Source of the DNA: Lachnospiraceae bacterium
Lineage (GTDB): Bacteria; Bacillota; Clostridia; Lachnospirales; Lachnospiraceae
Reading direction: 5' to 3'
DNA length: 47,700 nt
Assembly (NCBI GenBank): GCA_017436865.1
Contig: JAFSCH010000084.1
Span: 1 to 47,700, forward strand
Positions 1 to 7,690 of this stretch are shown here, piece after piece. Made by a program: the position numbers and the translations under genes. Position 1 is the stretch's first letter. Each line of letters starts with the position of its first letter. Below the pieces are notes generated by a model. That model worked only from the letters and a program-made list of their open reading frames with translations. It made no database searches and had not been told where the DNA came from.

Positions 1-369
1 ATCTCGTTATAGCGATTACTTTTGTTAGCAGAAGAAAGCATGTTAAAGCCTGTAGGAATAAAGCTGTAACCATCTGACCAGCCAAGTGTCAAAAGAGTAA
101 ATCCCCTCTGACATTTATGCTCTACATGGTCATAAACGCGGACAAGAAGCTCTACTGATTTACTACGATTACGCTTAATGACAGAGTCATCAAGAATAAG
201 AACATTTACTCTTTCAGGTCTTGTTAGTGAATTGAAATACTTCAAAAGCAGAAATACCGCAATTCTTTGATATATTGGAACGGCGAAGTGGCTTTGCGAT
301 TTGAAGTTCCTTAATAGCCTTGGAAAAATCATCTTTGGTATTTTCATTTTGAGCATTTTGGTATATCAT
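1..369 (-). pseudogene. IS4-family (DDE) transposase remnant, truncated at window edge
   Basis: Read on the minus strand from an ATG at 369, the sequence encodes MIYQNAQNENTKDD and RRSNISKNCGISAFEVFQF. It then breaks into another frame around 222-232, where RPERVNVLILDDSVIKRNRS and later LLTLGWSDGYSFIPTGFNML are encoded, running off position 1. The second block matches the DDE catalytic core of IS4-type transposases (the LDDSVIK segment holds the first Asp). Compared with a normal family member, the stretch between the N-terminal segment and the core appears to be missing, so this is an internally deleted, non-functional copy. The family call is from motif recognition. I could not find terminal inverted repeats or a target duplication. 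Confidence 0.75.
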
Positions 370-534
370 AAGTTCAGCACCTTTTCCTTTGTGTAATGTT
401 GTTTGTGGTGAACTTATTATATGAAAGATTTGGTGCTATTTTTATGCCAATACACCAATTTGTTAAATTATTTTGCTTGAATTATCAAGCGTATTCGCCA
501 ACTTTACTAGTGGGAAAGTTGAGTTATTTATTTT

Positions 535-768
535 TTGGACATATGCAACACTTTTATCATTTCTATGTCCAATTATCCACCTCTTCGCCACTGCTTTTCC
601 TTGGTTTTGGACATATACACTAACCTCACCCTTCCTATGTCCACAAAATAGGCTATTTCTTGGACATATTAGAACTTTTTTTATTCCATATGTCCAAACG
701 CCTTATTATCCCCTTAATTTTGCCTACTTTTTGGACATTTTCTCTTGCTTTTATCTCTATATGTCCAA
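535..768. repeat. Array of four 34-bp inverted-repeat units (GGACAT-N22-ATGTCC)
   Basis: Four units begin at GG positions 537, 609, 662 and 733 and end at CC positions 570, 642, 695 and 766. Every unit spans exactly 34 bp. Arms are (TT)GGACATA and TATGTCC(AA); interiors differ in sequence but are pyrimidine-rich on the plus strand. Unit-to-unit offsets are 72, 53 and 71 bp. The open frames across this stretch are low-complexity and I regard them as non-coding. A fifth unit with the same span lies at 47655-47688. Confidence 0.8.
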
Positions 769-992
769 TTCCCCTATCTATCTCTTTTCTATCCTACTTG
801 ATTCTATTTCTCCATCTTCTACATACTAAACATATCCAACAGTTGGAATACTTAATACTTCTGGTTCAAAAAATCATAGAGGAACTAAGAGAAAATATCC
901 CCCACCACCAAAAGAAATGACTGCTAAGCTCGTTAAAAAATATGAGTGATTCTCATTTGCCATCTTTTTGTTGAATCCCGATCCTAACGAAT
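769..992. other. Intergenic stretch without a supported gene
   Basis: It is pyrimidine-rich up to about 830. A short frame then encodes a plausible helical tail (HIQQLEYLILLVQKIIEELR) ending at 920, whose stop overlaps an ATG by ATGA and leads into a 10-codon frame. This could be the remnant of a mobile-element gene, but there is no ribosome binding site or recognisable domain. Confidence 0.3.
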
Positions 993-1080
993 AAAAAAGT
1001 GATTGCCCAGCGGCAATCACTCAAAGAATTTACTTCGTAAATTCTTTATTAACTACCACTACGTTACAGCATTTTCCTAT
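993..1080. repeat. 88-bp dispersed repeat, copy 1
   Basis: The unit has two hairpins. The first has arms AGTGATTGCC and GGCAATCACT around CAGC; the second has arms AAAGAATTTAC and GTAAATTCTTT. A conserved tail of about 35 bp follows. Read on the minus strand, the first hairpin is followed by TTTTTT, the form of a Rho-independent terminator. Copy 2 starts 5 bp downstream and a third copy lies at 18034. Confidence 0.85.
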
Positions 1081-1085
1081 TACTT

Positions 1086-1173
1086 AAAAAAGTGATTGCC
1101 CAGCGGCAATCACTCAAAGAATTTACTTCGTAAATTCTTTATTAACTACCACTACGTTACAACATTTTCCTAT
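1086..1173. repeat. 88-bp dispersed repeat, copy 2
   Basis: Nearly identical to copy 1; one base difference is visible (acagca versus acaaca in the tail). It sits downstream of the nucleotide-sugar dehydrogenase on the minus strand, where its hairpin plus T-run could act as a back-up terminator. Confidence 0.85.
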
Positions 1174-1183
1174 CACAAAACAA

Positions 1184-1220
1184 AGCTGTCAGAAATAAAA
1201 TACTTTTATTTCCAACAGCT
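1184..1220 (-). terminator. Rho-independent terminator of the nucleotide-sugar dehydrogenase gene
   Basis: On the minus strand the arms AGCTGTTGGAAATAAAA and TTTTATTTCTGACAGCT form a long, slightly imperfect stem with a 3-nt loop, followed by TTTGTTTTG. It lies 27 bp past the stop codon. Confidence 0.75.
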
Positions 1221-1247
1221 CTATAAATTCAGTCTCTTCTATCTAGC

Positions 1248-2414
1248 TTAATCTCTACTATAAATATCTCTTGTATAAATCTTTTCTTCTACATCTGCCA
1301 ATTCTTCTGTCATTCGATTCACTACAATTATATCTGCCATTTTCTTAAAGTCATCCAAATTACGTATGACTTTGGAATTAAAGAAATTATCCTCCTTTAA
1401 TGATGGTTCATACACAACTACTTCTATTCCCTTCGCTTTAATCCTTTTCATAATTCCCTGAATGGAAGATTGACGGAAATTATCCGAATCCGTTTTCATC
1501 GTAAGGCGATAAATACCTACTACCTTTGGTTTGTTAGCCAAAATCATATCTGCAATATGATCTTTTCTTGTTCTGTTTGCATCCACAATGGCACCAATAA
1601 TGTTATTGGGTACATTCTCATAATTGGCTCTAAGTTGCTTGGTATCCTTTGGCAAGCAATATCCACCATAACCAAAAGACGGATTATTATAATGACTTCC
1701 AATTCTTGGATCAAGACAAACACCCTCAATAATTTGTTTCGTATTTAAGCCTCTAACCTCCGCATATGTATCAAGCTCATTAAAATAAGCTACACGTAAT
1801 GCAAGATAAGTATTTGCAAATAATTTTATTGCTTCTGCTTCTGTTTCATTCGTAAACAACACAGGGATATCTTCCTTAATAGCACCCTCTTTTAATAAAT
1901 TCGCAAAAACCTCCGCACGCTGGGACTGTTCGCCTACAATAATTCTAGATGGATACAAATTATCATATAGCGCCTTTCCTTCTCTTAAGAACTCTGGCGA
2001 AAAGATAATATTATCTGTATTGTACTTCTCTTTTATCGCTTTCGTATATCCTACCGGAATCGTTGACTTAATAATCATGACAGCATTCGGATTCGTCTCT
2101 AAAACAAGCTCTATTACCTTCTCAATTGAACTTGTATCGAAATAATTCTTGTCCGGATCATAATTGGTCGGTGTTGCAATAATAATATACTCTGCGTCCT
2201 TATATGCACTCACTCCATCTGTTGTAGCGGTCAGATTCAGCTCCTTCGTTGCAAGATATTCTTCTATTTCTTTATCAATAATTGGTGACTTTCGGTTATT
2301 AATCAAATCTGCCTTTTCCTGAAATACATCGACTGCTGTTACTTCATGATGTTGCGCCAGTAAAATAGCATTCGATAAACCTACATATCCAATTCCTGCC
2401 ACTGCTATTTTCAT
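1248..2414 (-). CDS. ugd: UDP-glucose/GDP-mannose dehydrogenase family protein
   Basis: Cytoplasmic NAD-dependent nucleotide-sugar 6-dehydrogenase, most likely oxidising UDP-glucose to UDP-glucuronate for surface polysaccharide. The start chosen is the ATG at 2414, giving 388 residues: it follows AGGAGG by 10 nt and begins directly with the Rossmann segment [20 protein letters not shown]. An upstream in-frame ATG would add 17 unlikely residues. The active-site segment [14 protein letters not shown] contains the catalytic Cys that forms the thiohemiacetal and thioester intermediates. The C-terminal NAD-binding domain ([17 protein letters not shown]) is complete and the length is normal for the short Ugd class. 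It is a single-gene unit between two terminators. Substrate (UDP-Glc versus another NDP-sugar) is inferred from family resemblance. Confidence 0.88.
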   Translation of the reverse strand: MKIAVAGIGYVGLSNAILLAQHHEVTAVDVFQEKADLINNRKSPIIDKEIEEYLATKELNLTATTDGVSAYKDAEYIIIATPTNYDPDKNYFDTSSIEKVIELVLETNPNAVMIIKSTIPVGYTKAIKEKYNTDNIIFSPEFLREGKALYDNLYPSRIIVGEQSQRAEVFANLLKEGAIKEDIPVLFTNETEAEAIKLFANTYLALRVAYFNELDTYAEVRGLNTKQIIEGVCLDPRIGSHYNNPSFGYGGYCLPKDTKQLRANYENVPNNIIGAIVDANRTRKDHIADMILANKPKVVGIYRLTMKTDSDNFRQSSIQGIMKRIKAKGIEVVVYEPSLKEDNFFNSKVIRNLDDFKKMADIIVVNRMTEELADVEEKIYTRDIYSRD

Positions 2415-2649
2415 GTCTTTATGTCCTCCTGTCATCAACCTTTCACCACTCATCGTGTTCCTCACGTTTACACAAACTGTTTATGTGATAGGACTTTCTG
2501 TTTGTTACATACGTTTATTAGTATAACACCATTTATCTACTTTGAATAGTTACCATTGTAAAGAATGTGTAAATCATAATTCATAACGATACCGTTCATC
2601 ACATAACTGCATTTTCCTACATGAAAGCGGCAAGATCTTTTTTAACCAA

Positions 2650-2682
2650 AACAGCCACACGCTTAAATAACGTGTAGCTGTT
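2650..2682 (-). terminator. Rho-independent terminator of glgP
   Basis: The minus-strand arms AACAGCTACACG and CGTGTGGCTGTT form a 12-bp stem with one G-T wobble and a 9-nt loop, followed by TTGGTTAAAAAAG. It lies about 30 bp beyond the glycogen phosphorylase stop. The T-run is weak, but the stem is strong. Confidence 0.65.
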
Positions 2683-2711
2683 CTTGAGTAACATTTATTT
2701 AATATTTATTC

Positions 2712-4982
2712 TTATTTTAACTTCCAAATATCTCTGTTGTACTCAGCAATAGTTCTGTCAGATGAGAAGAATCCTGCCTTTGCCATATTTACAAGCATCA
2801 TCTTCTTCCACTTAGCTTCATCTTTGTAATCTTCAAACATACGATCCTTTGTCTTGATATAATCTTCTAAATCAAGTAATGTCATGAACCAGTCTTTGTT
2901 GATTAATTCCTTATGAAGTCTTGTAAGTCTCTCTTCGTTACCAACCTTAACAACTTCCTTGCTGATAATAAAGTCTACTGCTTCCTTGATTACATTGCTC
3001 TTATCATAGAACTTCTTAGAAACATAATCTGCCTTCTCATAGTGTTCGATAACTGCTTCTGACTTCTCACCAAATACATAGATATTGTCATCGCCTACAA
3101 GGTCATTGATTTCTACGTTAGCACCGTCACTTGTACCAAGTGTTACAGCACCGTTTAACATGAACTTCATATTACCTGTACCAGATGCTTCCTTAGATGC
3201 TAAGGAAATCTGCTCAGAAATATCACAAGCTGGGATAAGCTTCTCAGCGTAGCTTACATTGTAGTTCTCTACCATAACAACCTTCATATAATCCTTTACG
3301 TCTGGATCGTTGTTTACGATTTCCTGTAAGCAAAGGAGTAAGTGAATGATATCCTGTGCGATAATGTAAGCTGGAGCTGCCTTTGCACCAAAGATAAATG
3401 TGATTGGTGTAGATGGCTTCTTTCCTGCCTTGATTTCAAGATACTTATGGATGATGTAAAGAGCGTTCATCTGCTGACGCTTATACTCATGAAGTCTCTT
3501 AATCTGAATATCATAGATTGATTCTGGATTAATATCCTGACCTTCATTCTCTTTGATATACTGAGCAAGAGCTGCCTTCTTATCCTTCTTGATTGTCTTA
3601 ATCTTTGTTAAGAATGCTGCATCATCCTTGAATTTAAGAAGCTTCTCTAACTCATCCGCATCCTTCTTCCAGCCATCGCCGATTGCTTCTGTAATAGCTG
3701 CTGCAAGTTCTTTGTTACAAGACATAAGCCATCTTCTGAATGTGATACCGTTTGTCTTGTTGTTGAACTTCTCTGGATAAATCTTATAAAAATGATTTAA
3801 CTCTGTATCCTTTAAGATTTCTGTATGAATAGCTGCAACACCGTTTACAGAATATCCGTAATGAATATCAATGTGAGCCATGTGTACTCTTAAATCCTTG
3901 TCAATAATCTGAACCTTTGGATCATCATACTTAATAGCAGCTCTCTTGTCTAATTCCCAGATAATAGGCATAAGCTGTGGAACAACCTTCTGTAAGTACT
4001 TGATTGGCCATTTTTCAAGAGCTTCTGCAAGGATTGTGTGGTTTGTATATGCACAAGTCTTGCTTACTACATCGATAGCTTCTTCCATATCAAATCCTTC
4101 TTCCTCTGTAAGGATTCTGATAAGTTCAGGAATAACCATTGTAGGATGTGTATCGTTAATCTGGATTACAACATGCTCGTTCATCTTGTGAAGATCATAA
4201 CCATTTTCCTTCATTTCCTTTAAGATGAGCTGTGCACCGTTACATACCATGAAGTACTGCTGATAAATACGAAGCATCTGACCAGCTTCATCAGAATCAT
4301 CTGGATATAAGAACAATGTAAGGTTCTTATCTACGTCATTCTTATCAAAGTCAATACCATCTTCTACAATGCTCTCATCGATAGTCTCGATATCAAATAA
4401 GTGAAGCTTGTTAGCTCCCTGATCATAACCAATTACATCGATATCATATAATCTAGACATAACTTTCTTCTTTCCAAAGTATACAGGGAAAGAGATATCT
4501 GTCTTTGTTAACCATGACTGAGCTTCAATCCAATCATTCTTCTCTGCTGTCTGCTGTCTATCCTTAAACACCTGCTTGAAAAGACCAAAGTGGTAGTTCA
4601 AACCAATACCGTCTCCAGGAAGTCCTAAAGATGCGATAGAATCTAAGAAACATGCAGCAAGTCTTCCAAGACCACCGTTACCAAGAGATGGTTCTGGCTC
4701 GATTTCTTCGATCATGCTTAATTCCTTACCTTCTTCCTTAAGAGCTGCTTCTAACTCTTCATAGATACCAAGGTTAATTAAGTTGTTAGATAATAACTTA
4801 CCAATTAAGAACTCAGCAGAGATATAATATACCTTCTTGCTTCCCTTAATCTGTCCCTTACCTTCCATCATTTCCTTTGTCATGGTAAGAATTGCATAGT
4901 AAAGCTTCTGATTGTCAAGCTCCTTGATGCTCTGTCCATACATTTTCTGTGCTACTGCTTCTAAACTTGTTTTTACACTCAT
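2712..4982 (-). CDS. glgP: Glycogen/starch/alpha-glucan phosphorylase
   Basis: PLP-dependent GT35 enzyme that releases glucose-1-phosphate from the non-reducing ends of alpha-1,4-glucans. [19 protein letters not shown] (near residue 100) is the family signature. [14 protein letters not shown] (near residue 600) contains the Lys that binds PLP, and [10 protein letters not shown] follows. The protein is about 756 residues, the compact form common in clostridia and shorter than the ~815-840 of enteric or animal enzymes. Two adjacent ATGs exist; the second (4982) is 7 nt from AAAGGAG and is preferred. A perfect 14-bp palindrome lies upstream at 5055-5068, between this gene and a LacI-family gene, so repression by that regulator is likely. 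It should act together with the debranching enzyme at 7691-9787. Confidence 0.93.
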   Translation of the reverse strand: MSVKTSLEAVAQKMYGQSIKELDNQKLYYAILTMTKEMMEGKGQIKGSKKVYYISAEFLIGKLLSNNLINLGIYEELEAALKEEGKELSMIEEIEPEPSLGNGGLGRLAACFLDSIASLGLPGDGIGLNYHFGLFKQVFKDRQQTAEKNDWIEAQSWLTKTDISFPVYFGKKKVMSRLYDIDVIGYDQGANKLHLFDIETIDESIVEDGIDFDKNDVDKNLTLFLYPDDSDEAGQMLRIYQQYFMVCNGAQLILKEMKENGYDLHKMNEHVVIQINDTHPTMVIPELIRILTEEEGFDMEEAIDVVSKTCAYTNHTILAEALEKWPIKYLQKVVPQLMPIIWELDKRAAIKYDDPKVQIIDKDLRVHMAHIDIHYGYSVNGVAAIHTEILKDTELNHFYKIYPEKFNNKTNGITFRRWLMSCNKELAAAITEAIGDGWKKDADELEKLLKFKDDAAFLTKIKTIKKDKKAALAQYIKENEGQDINPESIYDIQIKRLHEYKRQQMNALYIIHKYLEIKAGKKPSTPITFIFGAKAAPAYIIAQDIIHLLLCLQEIVNNDPDVKDYMKVVMVENYNVSYAEKLIPACDISEQISLASKEASGTGNMKFMLNGAVTLGTSDGANVEINDLVGDDNIYVFGEKSEAVIEHYEKADYVSKKFYDKSNVIKEAVDFIISKEVVKVGNEERLTRLHKELINKDWFMTLLDLEDYIKTKDRMFEDYKDEAKWKKMMLVNMAKAGFFSSDRTIAEYNRDIWKLK

Positions 4983-5054
4983 CATAAATCTCCTTTGCTT
5001 TTATTTCATGAAATTTATTTTTTCCCTTTTTATATAATTACCAAAATATTTTTT

Positions 5055-5068
5055 TGGTAACGTTACCA
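5055..5068. promoter_or_regulatory. LacI-type operator upstream of glgP
   Basis: TGGTAACGTTACCA is a perfect palindrome with a central CG, the form of LacI-family operators. It lies about 73 bp upstream of the glgP start and overlaps a second dyad (TTACCAAAA / TTTTGGTAA). It differs from the AAAACGTTTT palindromes in front of the adjacent lacI-type gene. Confidence 0.6.
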
Positions 5069-5101
5069 TAATAACTTTACAGATAACATGATTAAACACA
5101 A

Positions 5102-6091
5102 TTATGTTATTACATCTTCGTATTTTATTCTAATCAGCTGATGTGGTAAAACCACTTCCTGACCTTCATGGCCTTCCATCAATCTTGCCATTTCATCAAC
5201 AGCTCTTGCTGCTAATTGTTTAAAATCCTGCCTTACTGTATGCATCTGCTTTCCCGCATATCCCATCAGACTAATACCGTCAAATCCACATACCGGTCGA
5301 TAAATATCCATATCTATTAACGCTTTCATAGCTCCAATTGCCATCATATCAGACGCGCAGATAATCGCATCTCTGCGTTTTGCATACTGCATAGTAATCT
5401 TTCTGGCCTCCAACTCACTAAAATTACCCGTTCTGGTAAAAAGTGTAAGACCTAATTCTTCTGCCAATTGTTTCATTCCCTGCATTCGTTCCTCTGATAC
5501 ATAACCATTCTTCTTACCGGATATGTAGAGAATCTTTTTGGCTTTATTTTCTATAATGAACTTTTTGGCAACATCATACTGAGCCTTAACATTATCAACA
5601 TGAATGTTAGAAGTATGTATACCTATACCAGGTGCATCAATCAGCACAACTTTAAACTTCTCACTCTTTATCAGTTTATGCAACACCGCATCCTGCTTTG
5701 ATAATCCGCAGACAATCAAGCCTTCGATACTCTGCGACTGGAAGTACCGGGTCATCTCCTCTACATCCATTTCCTGAATCATAGTAAAAAACACAGTAAT
5801 GACATCCATGCCAAGCTCTTTCGCACGATTAATTGCTCCCAAAATATACTGCATAGGAATCTCATCAACCGTTTGTACATGCCTGTTTACATCAAGCAAT
5901 AAAGCAACTCTGCCCGTCTGTTTTGAAGAAAGCGCTGCTGCAATAGAATTTGGTACAAAACCTAATTCTGCAATCGCTGCATTTACCTTCTTTTTTGTCT
6001 CCTCACTAACATTCGGATAATGATTGAGTACCTTGGATACCGTGGATATTGCAACACCAGCATGCTTTGCCACGTCTTTAATCGATACCAC
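5102..6091 (-). CDS. LacI-family transcriptional regulator (upstream of glgP)
   Basis: The N-terminal HTH reads VSIKDVAKHAGVAISTVSKV, with hinge-helix region PNSIAAALSS at residues 48-57. A periplasmic-binding-protein-like sugar sensor domain follows (VALLLDVNR to the C-terminus). At 329 residues it is full length. Translation starts at a GTG 5-6 nt after AGGAG. The gene has its own promoter with two tandem palindromic operators just downstream of the -10, which suggests autorepression. It reads toward glgP, with the glgP operator in the gap. Likely role: control of glycogen or maltodextrin use; the effector is unknown. Confidence 0.88.
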   Translation of the reverse strand: MVSIKDVAKHAGVAISTVSKVLNHYPNVSEETKKKVNAAIAELGFVPNSIAAALSSKQTGRVALLLDVNRHVQTVDEIPMQYILGAINRAKELGMDVITVFFTMIQEMDVEEMTRYFQSQSIEGLIVCGLSKQDAVLHKLIKSEKFKVVLIDAPGIGIHTSNIHVDNVKAQYDVAKKFIIENKAKKILYISGKKNGYVSEERMQGMKQLAEELGLTLFTRTGNFSELEARKITMQYAKRRDAIICASDMMAIGAMKALIDMDIYRPVCGFDGISLMGYAGKQMHTVRQDFKQLAARAVDEMARLMEGHEGQEVVLPHQLIRIKYEDVIT

Positions 6092-6131
6092 GTAATCTCC
6101 TACTTTCCAAAACCTTCCAAAAAGTTATCTC

Positions 6132-6159
6132 AGAAAACGTTTTCTGGAAAACGTTTTCC
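6132..6159. promoter_or_regulatory. Two tandem palindromic LacI/CcpA-type operators
   Basis: AGAAAACGTTTTCT (6132-6145) and GGAAAACGTTTTCC (6146-6159) are two perfect, directly abutting 14-bp palindromes with a central CG. They sit immediately downstream of a -10 box and upstream of the LacI-type gene start. This is ideal for roadblock or occlusion repression, by the gene's own product or by a CcpA homologue. Confidence 0.7.
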
Positions 6160-6161
6160 TT

Positions 6162-6190
6162 ATCATACAATAAAAATAACGGTTTGTCTA
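6162..6190 (-). promoter_or_regulatory. Promoter of the LacI-type gene, nested in the upstream terminator
   Basis: On the minus strand, TAGACA (6190-6185), a 17-bp spacer and TATGAT (6167-6162) form a good sigma-A-type promoter. The -35 box lies in the loop of the terminator hairpin of the preceding gene (6172-6201). Confidence 0.6.
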
Positions 6191-6201
6191 CCGTTATTTT
6201 T
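6172..6201 (-). terminator. Rho-independent terminator of the CheY-like gene
   Basis: The 11-bp perfect stem AAAAATAACGG / CCGTTATTTTT has an 8-nt loop and A/T runs on both sides, so it could work in both directions. It lies 22 bp past the response-regulator stop codon. Confidence 0.75.
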
Positions 6202-6223
6202 ATTTTTTTAAATTTTATTTATT

Positions 6224-6586
6224 CTATATCTTCATTACTCTGTCAACAGCTGCAATTAATCTGTCTGCTTCAAATGGTTTTACGATAAAATCCTTTGCAC
6301 CACTTTGGATAGCCTGTGCTACCATCGCCTGTTGTCCCATCGCAGAACAGATAACAACCTTAGCTGCAGAATCTAATTCTTTAATACGCTTTAATGCCTC
6401 TACGCCATTCATTTCAGGCATCGTAATATCCAGTAAAACAACATCCGGCTTCAACTCAATATATTTTTTCACAGCCTCTATTCCATTTCCTGCCTCACCT
6501 ATCGCTTCGTGTCCATTCTTCTCTAGCATCTGTTTTATTGTCATTCTCATAAATGAAGCATCATCAACAATCAATACTTTCGCCAT
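6224..6586 (-). CDS. cheY: CheY-like single-domain response regulator
   Basis: A stand-alone receiver domain of 120 residues from the ATG at 6586, chosen because AAGGCGG lies 8 nt upstream; the earlier in-frame ATG has no such site. Acidic pocket: VLIVDDASFMR. Phospho-acceptor Asp: VVLLDITMPEMNG. Switch Ser/Thr region: VVICSAMGQ. Conserved Lys: DFIVKPFEADR. There is no output domain, so it should act by protein-protein contact, as CheY does on FliM. No chemotaxis genes are adjacent, so the cheY name rests on domain similarity alone. Confidence 0.85.
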   Translation of the reverse strand: MAKVLIVDDASFMRMTIKQMLEKNGHEAIGEAGNGIEAVKKYIELKPDVVLLDITMPEMNGVEALKRIKELDSAAKVVICSAMGQQAMVAQAIQSGAKDFIVKPFEADRLIAAVDRVMKI

Positions 6587-6794
6587 AGCGTATACCGCCT
6601 TTCTAATCATATTACTGAAATTATTTATAAAAATTCACGTTTCATTATCTTAGCTACATTAACATACAACAGAATTTTTGTTCTTCTGAATTTTTATATC
6701 ATTTATTTAGAATTATATAACAATATTATCATACAACTTCACTTTTGAGAAGTATTTGTTTTACTTTTCTGTTTTTTTCATTAATTAGGCTCTT

Positions 6795-7613
6795 TTAATC
6801 TGACATTCTTCTTCCTACCACAACAAAGCGACCATTCGTTGTATGATATACACATGTAGACAATGTAATAAATTCATCTCCATACTCTGCAGTTACTCCT
6901 GTATCATACAAACTCAATGCCTTAATATTATTGTAAAATGTGTCAAATTCTTCCGGGGTTTTTGCTTCAAAAAATTGATAATATTTAAACACCTTATCCT
7001 CTACGGTATATACTTTTGAACGAAATACAGCAACTACTTCATATGTACGTGCTTCATCTTTTGTATAAAATTCTATCTGACTATGTTCCTTCAAAAATTC
7101 TTCCTTTTCATAATCTACTAGTCCAGCAAACATAGCGCCTGATTTCATATTGTGTCCATGAATAATTAAATTATTTGAAGTCTTGGTAATATCTGAATCC
7201 GTATCAAGAATCAATGTTCCATTGTTATCCTTTTCTCCAAAAAAATTGCGACGCAGATAATATTCCTCATCTTCCGGTGTCTGCATAACCGGATAATCTA
7301 TTTCGGTTCCTGGAATTTTAAGCCACCCAATCATATCTTTATTCATGTCAAAAAACTTTTGATAAGATACTGCAATTGCATCTTCCATCTCTTCTGAATC
7401 TGCCTCAGTCTTTATAACTGTCTCCTGTTGTTCCTCAACTTCATACTCTTTTAACTCTTCAAATCTCACGATGGTTTTCTTATAGTCTTCCAAGTCTCTA
7501 ATCGTTTTGTATTGCAAGCAACCATACACAATTAAAAGTCCAGCACCAAGCCCGAACAGTATCTTATCCCAACTAATCCCTCTTCTTTTTTTGCGAACTG
7601 TTTTTTTTCTCAT
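6795..7613 (-). CDS. srtB: Class B sortase
   Basis: Membrane-anchored transpeptidase of 272 residues. A Lys/Arg-rich start is followed by an N-terminal membrane anchor (about residues 15-31) and a linker. Catalytic residues are visible: His in IIHGHNM (about 154), Cys in the TLSTC motif (about 254) and Arg in NGRFVVVGRR (about 262). Class B sortases attach proteins with NPQTN-like signals to peptidoglycan or build pili. No protein with an obvious sorting signal is encoded nearby, so the substrate must lie elsewhere. The ribosome site GGGAAAG precedes the ATG. It is followed by the CheY-like gene on the same strand, separated by about 200 bp. Confidence 0.9.
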   Translation of the reverse strand: MRKKTVRKKRRGISWDKILFGLGAGLLIVYGCLQYKTIRDLEDYKKTIVRFEELKEYEVEEQQETVIKTEADSEEMEDAIAVSYQKFFDMNKDMIGWLKIPGTEIDYPVMQTPEDEEYYLRRNFFGEKDNNGTLILDTDSDITKTSNNLIIHGHNMKSGAMFAGLVDYEKEEFLKEHSQIEFYTKDEARTYEVVAVFRSKVYTVEDKVFKYYQFFEAKTPEEFDTFYNNIKALSLYDTGVTAEYGDEFITLSTCVYHTTNGRFVVVGRRMSD

Positions 7614-7630
7614 TATCTTTCCCTAAACAC

Positions 7631-7655
7631 AAGGTGCCAAAACTCTTGGCACCTT
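7631..7655. terminator. Hairpin between the debranching-enzyme and sortase genes
   Basis: A perfect 10-bp stem AAGGTGCCAA / TTGGCACCTT with a 5-nt loop lies 36 bp past the glgX-like stop codon. The following T-rich stretch on the minus strand (TGTGTTT) is poor, so it may be a weak terminator or attenuator ahead of the sortase gene. Confidence 0.5.
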
Positions 7656-7690
7656 GGATACATTCCTTTACATTATATAACTATTGTTTC

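Noticed and set aside
535-768. CRISPR-like array
   Set aside because: The repeated words are short inverted arms, unit offsets are unequal (72, 53, 71 bp), there is no 23-37-bp direct repeat and no cas gene nearby.
396-920. Overlapping open frames of 75-118 codons in the plus strand
   Set aside because: They span the GGACAT array, are low-complexity (Phe/Ile/Leu/Ser/Tyr from pyrimidine-rich DNA), lack ribosome sites and show repeated YVQ, MSK and LDI-type words that come from the DNA repeat.
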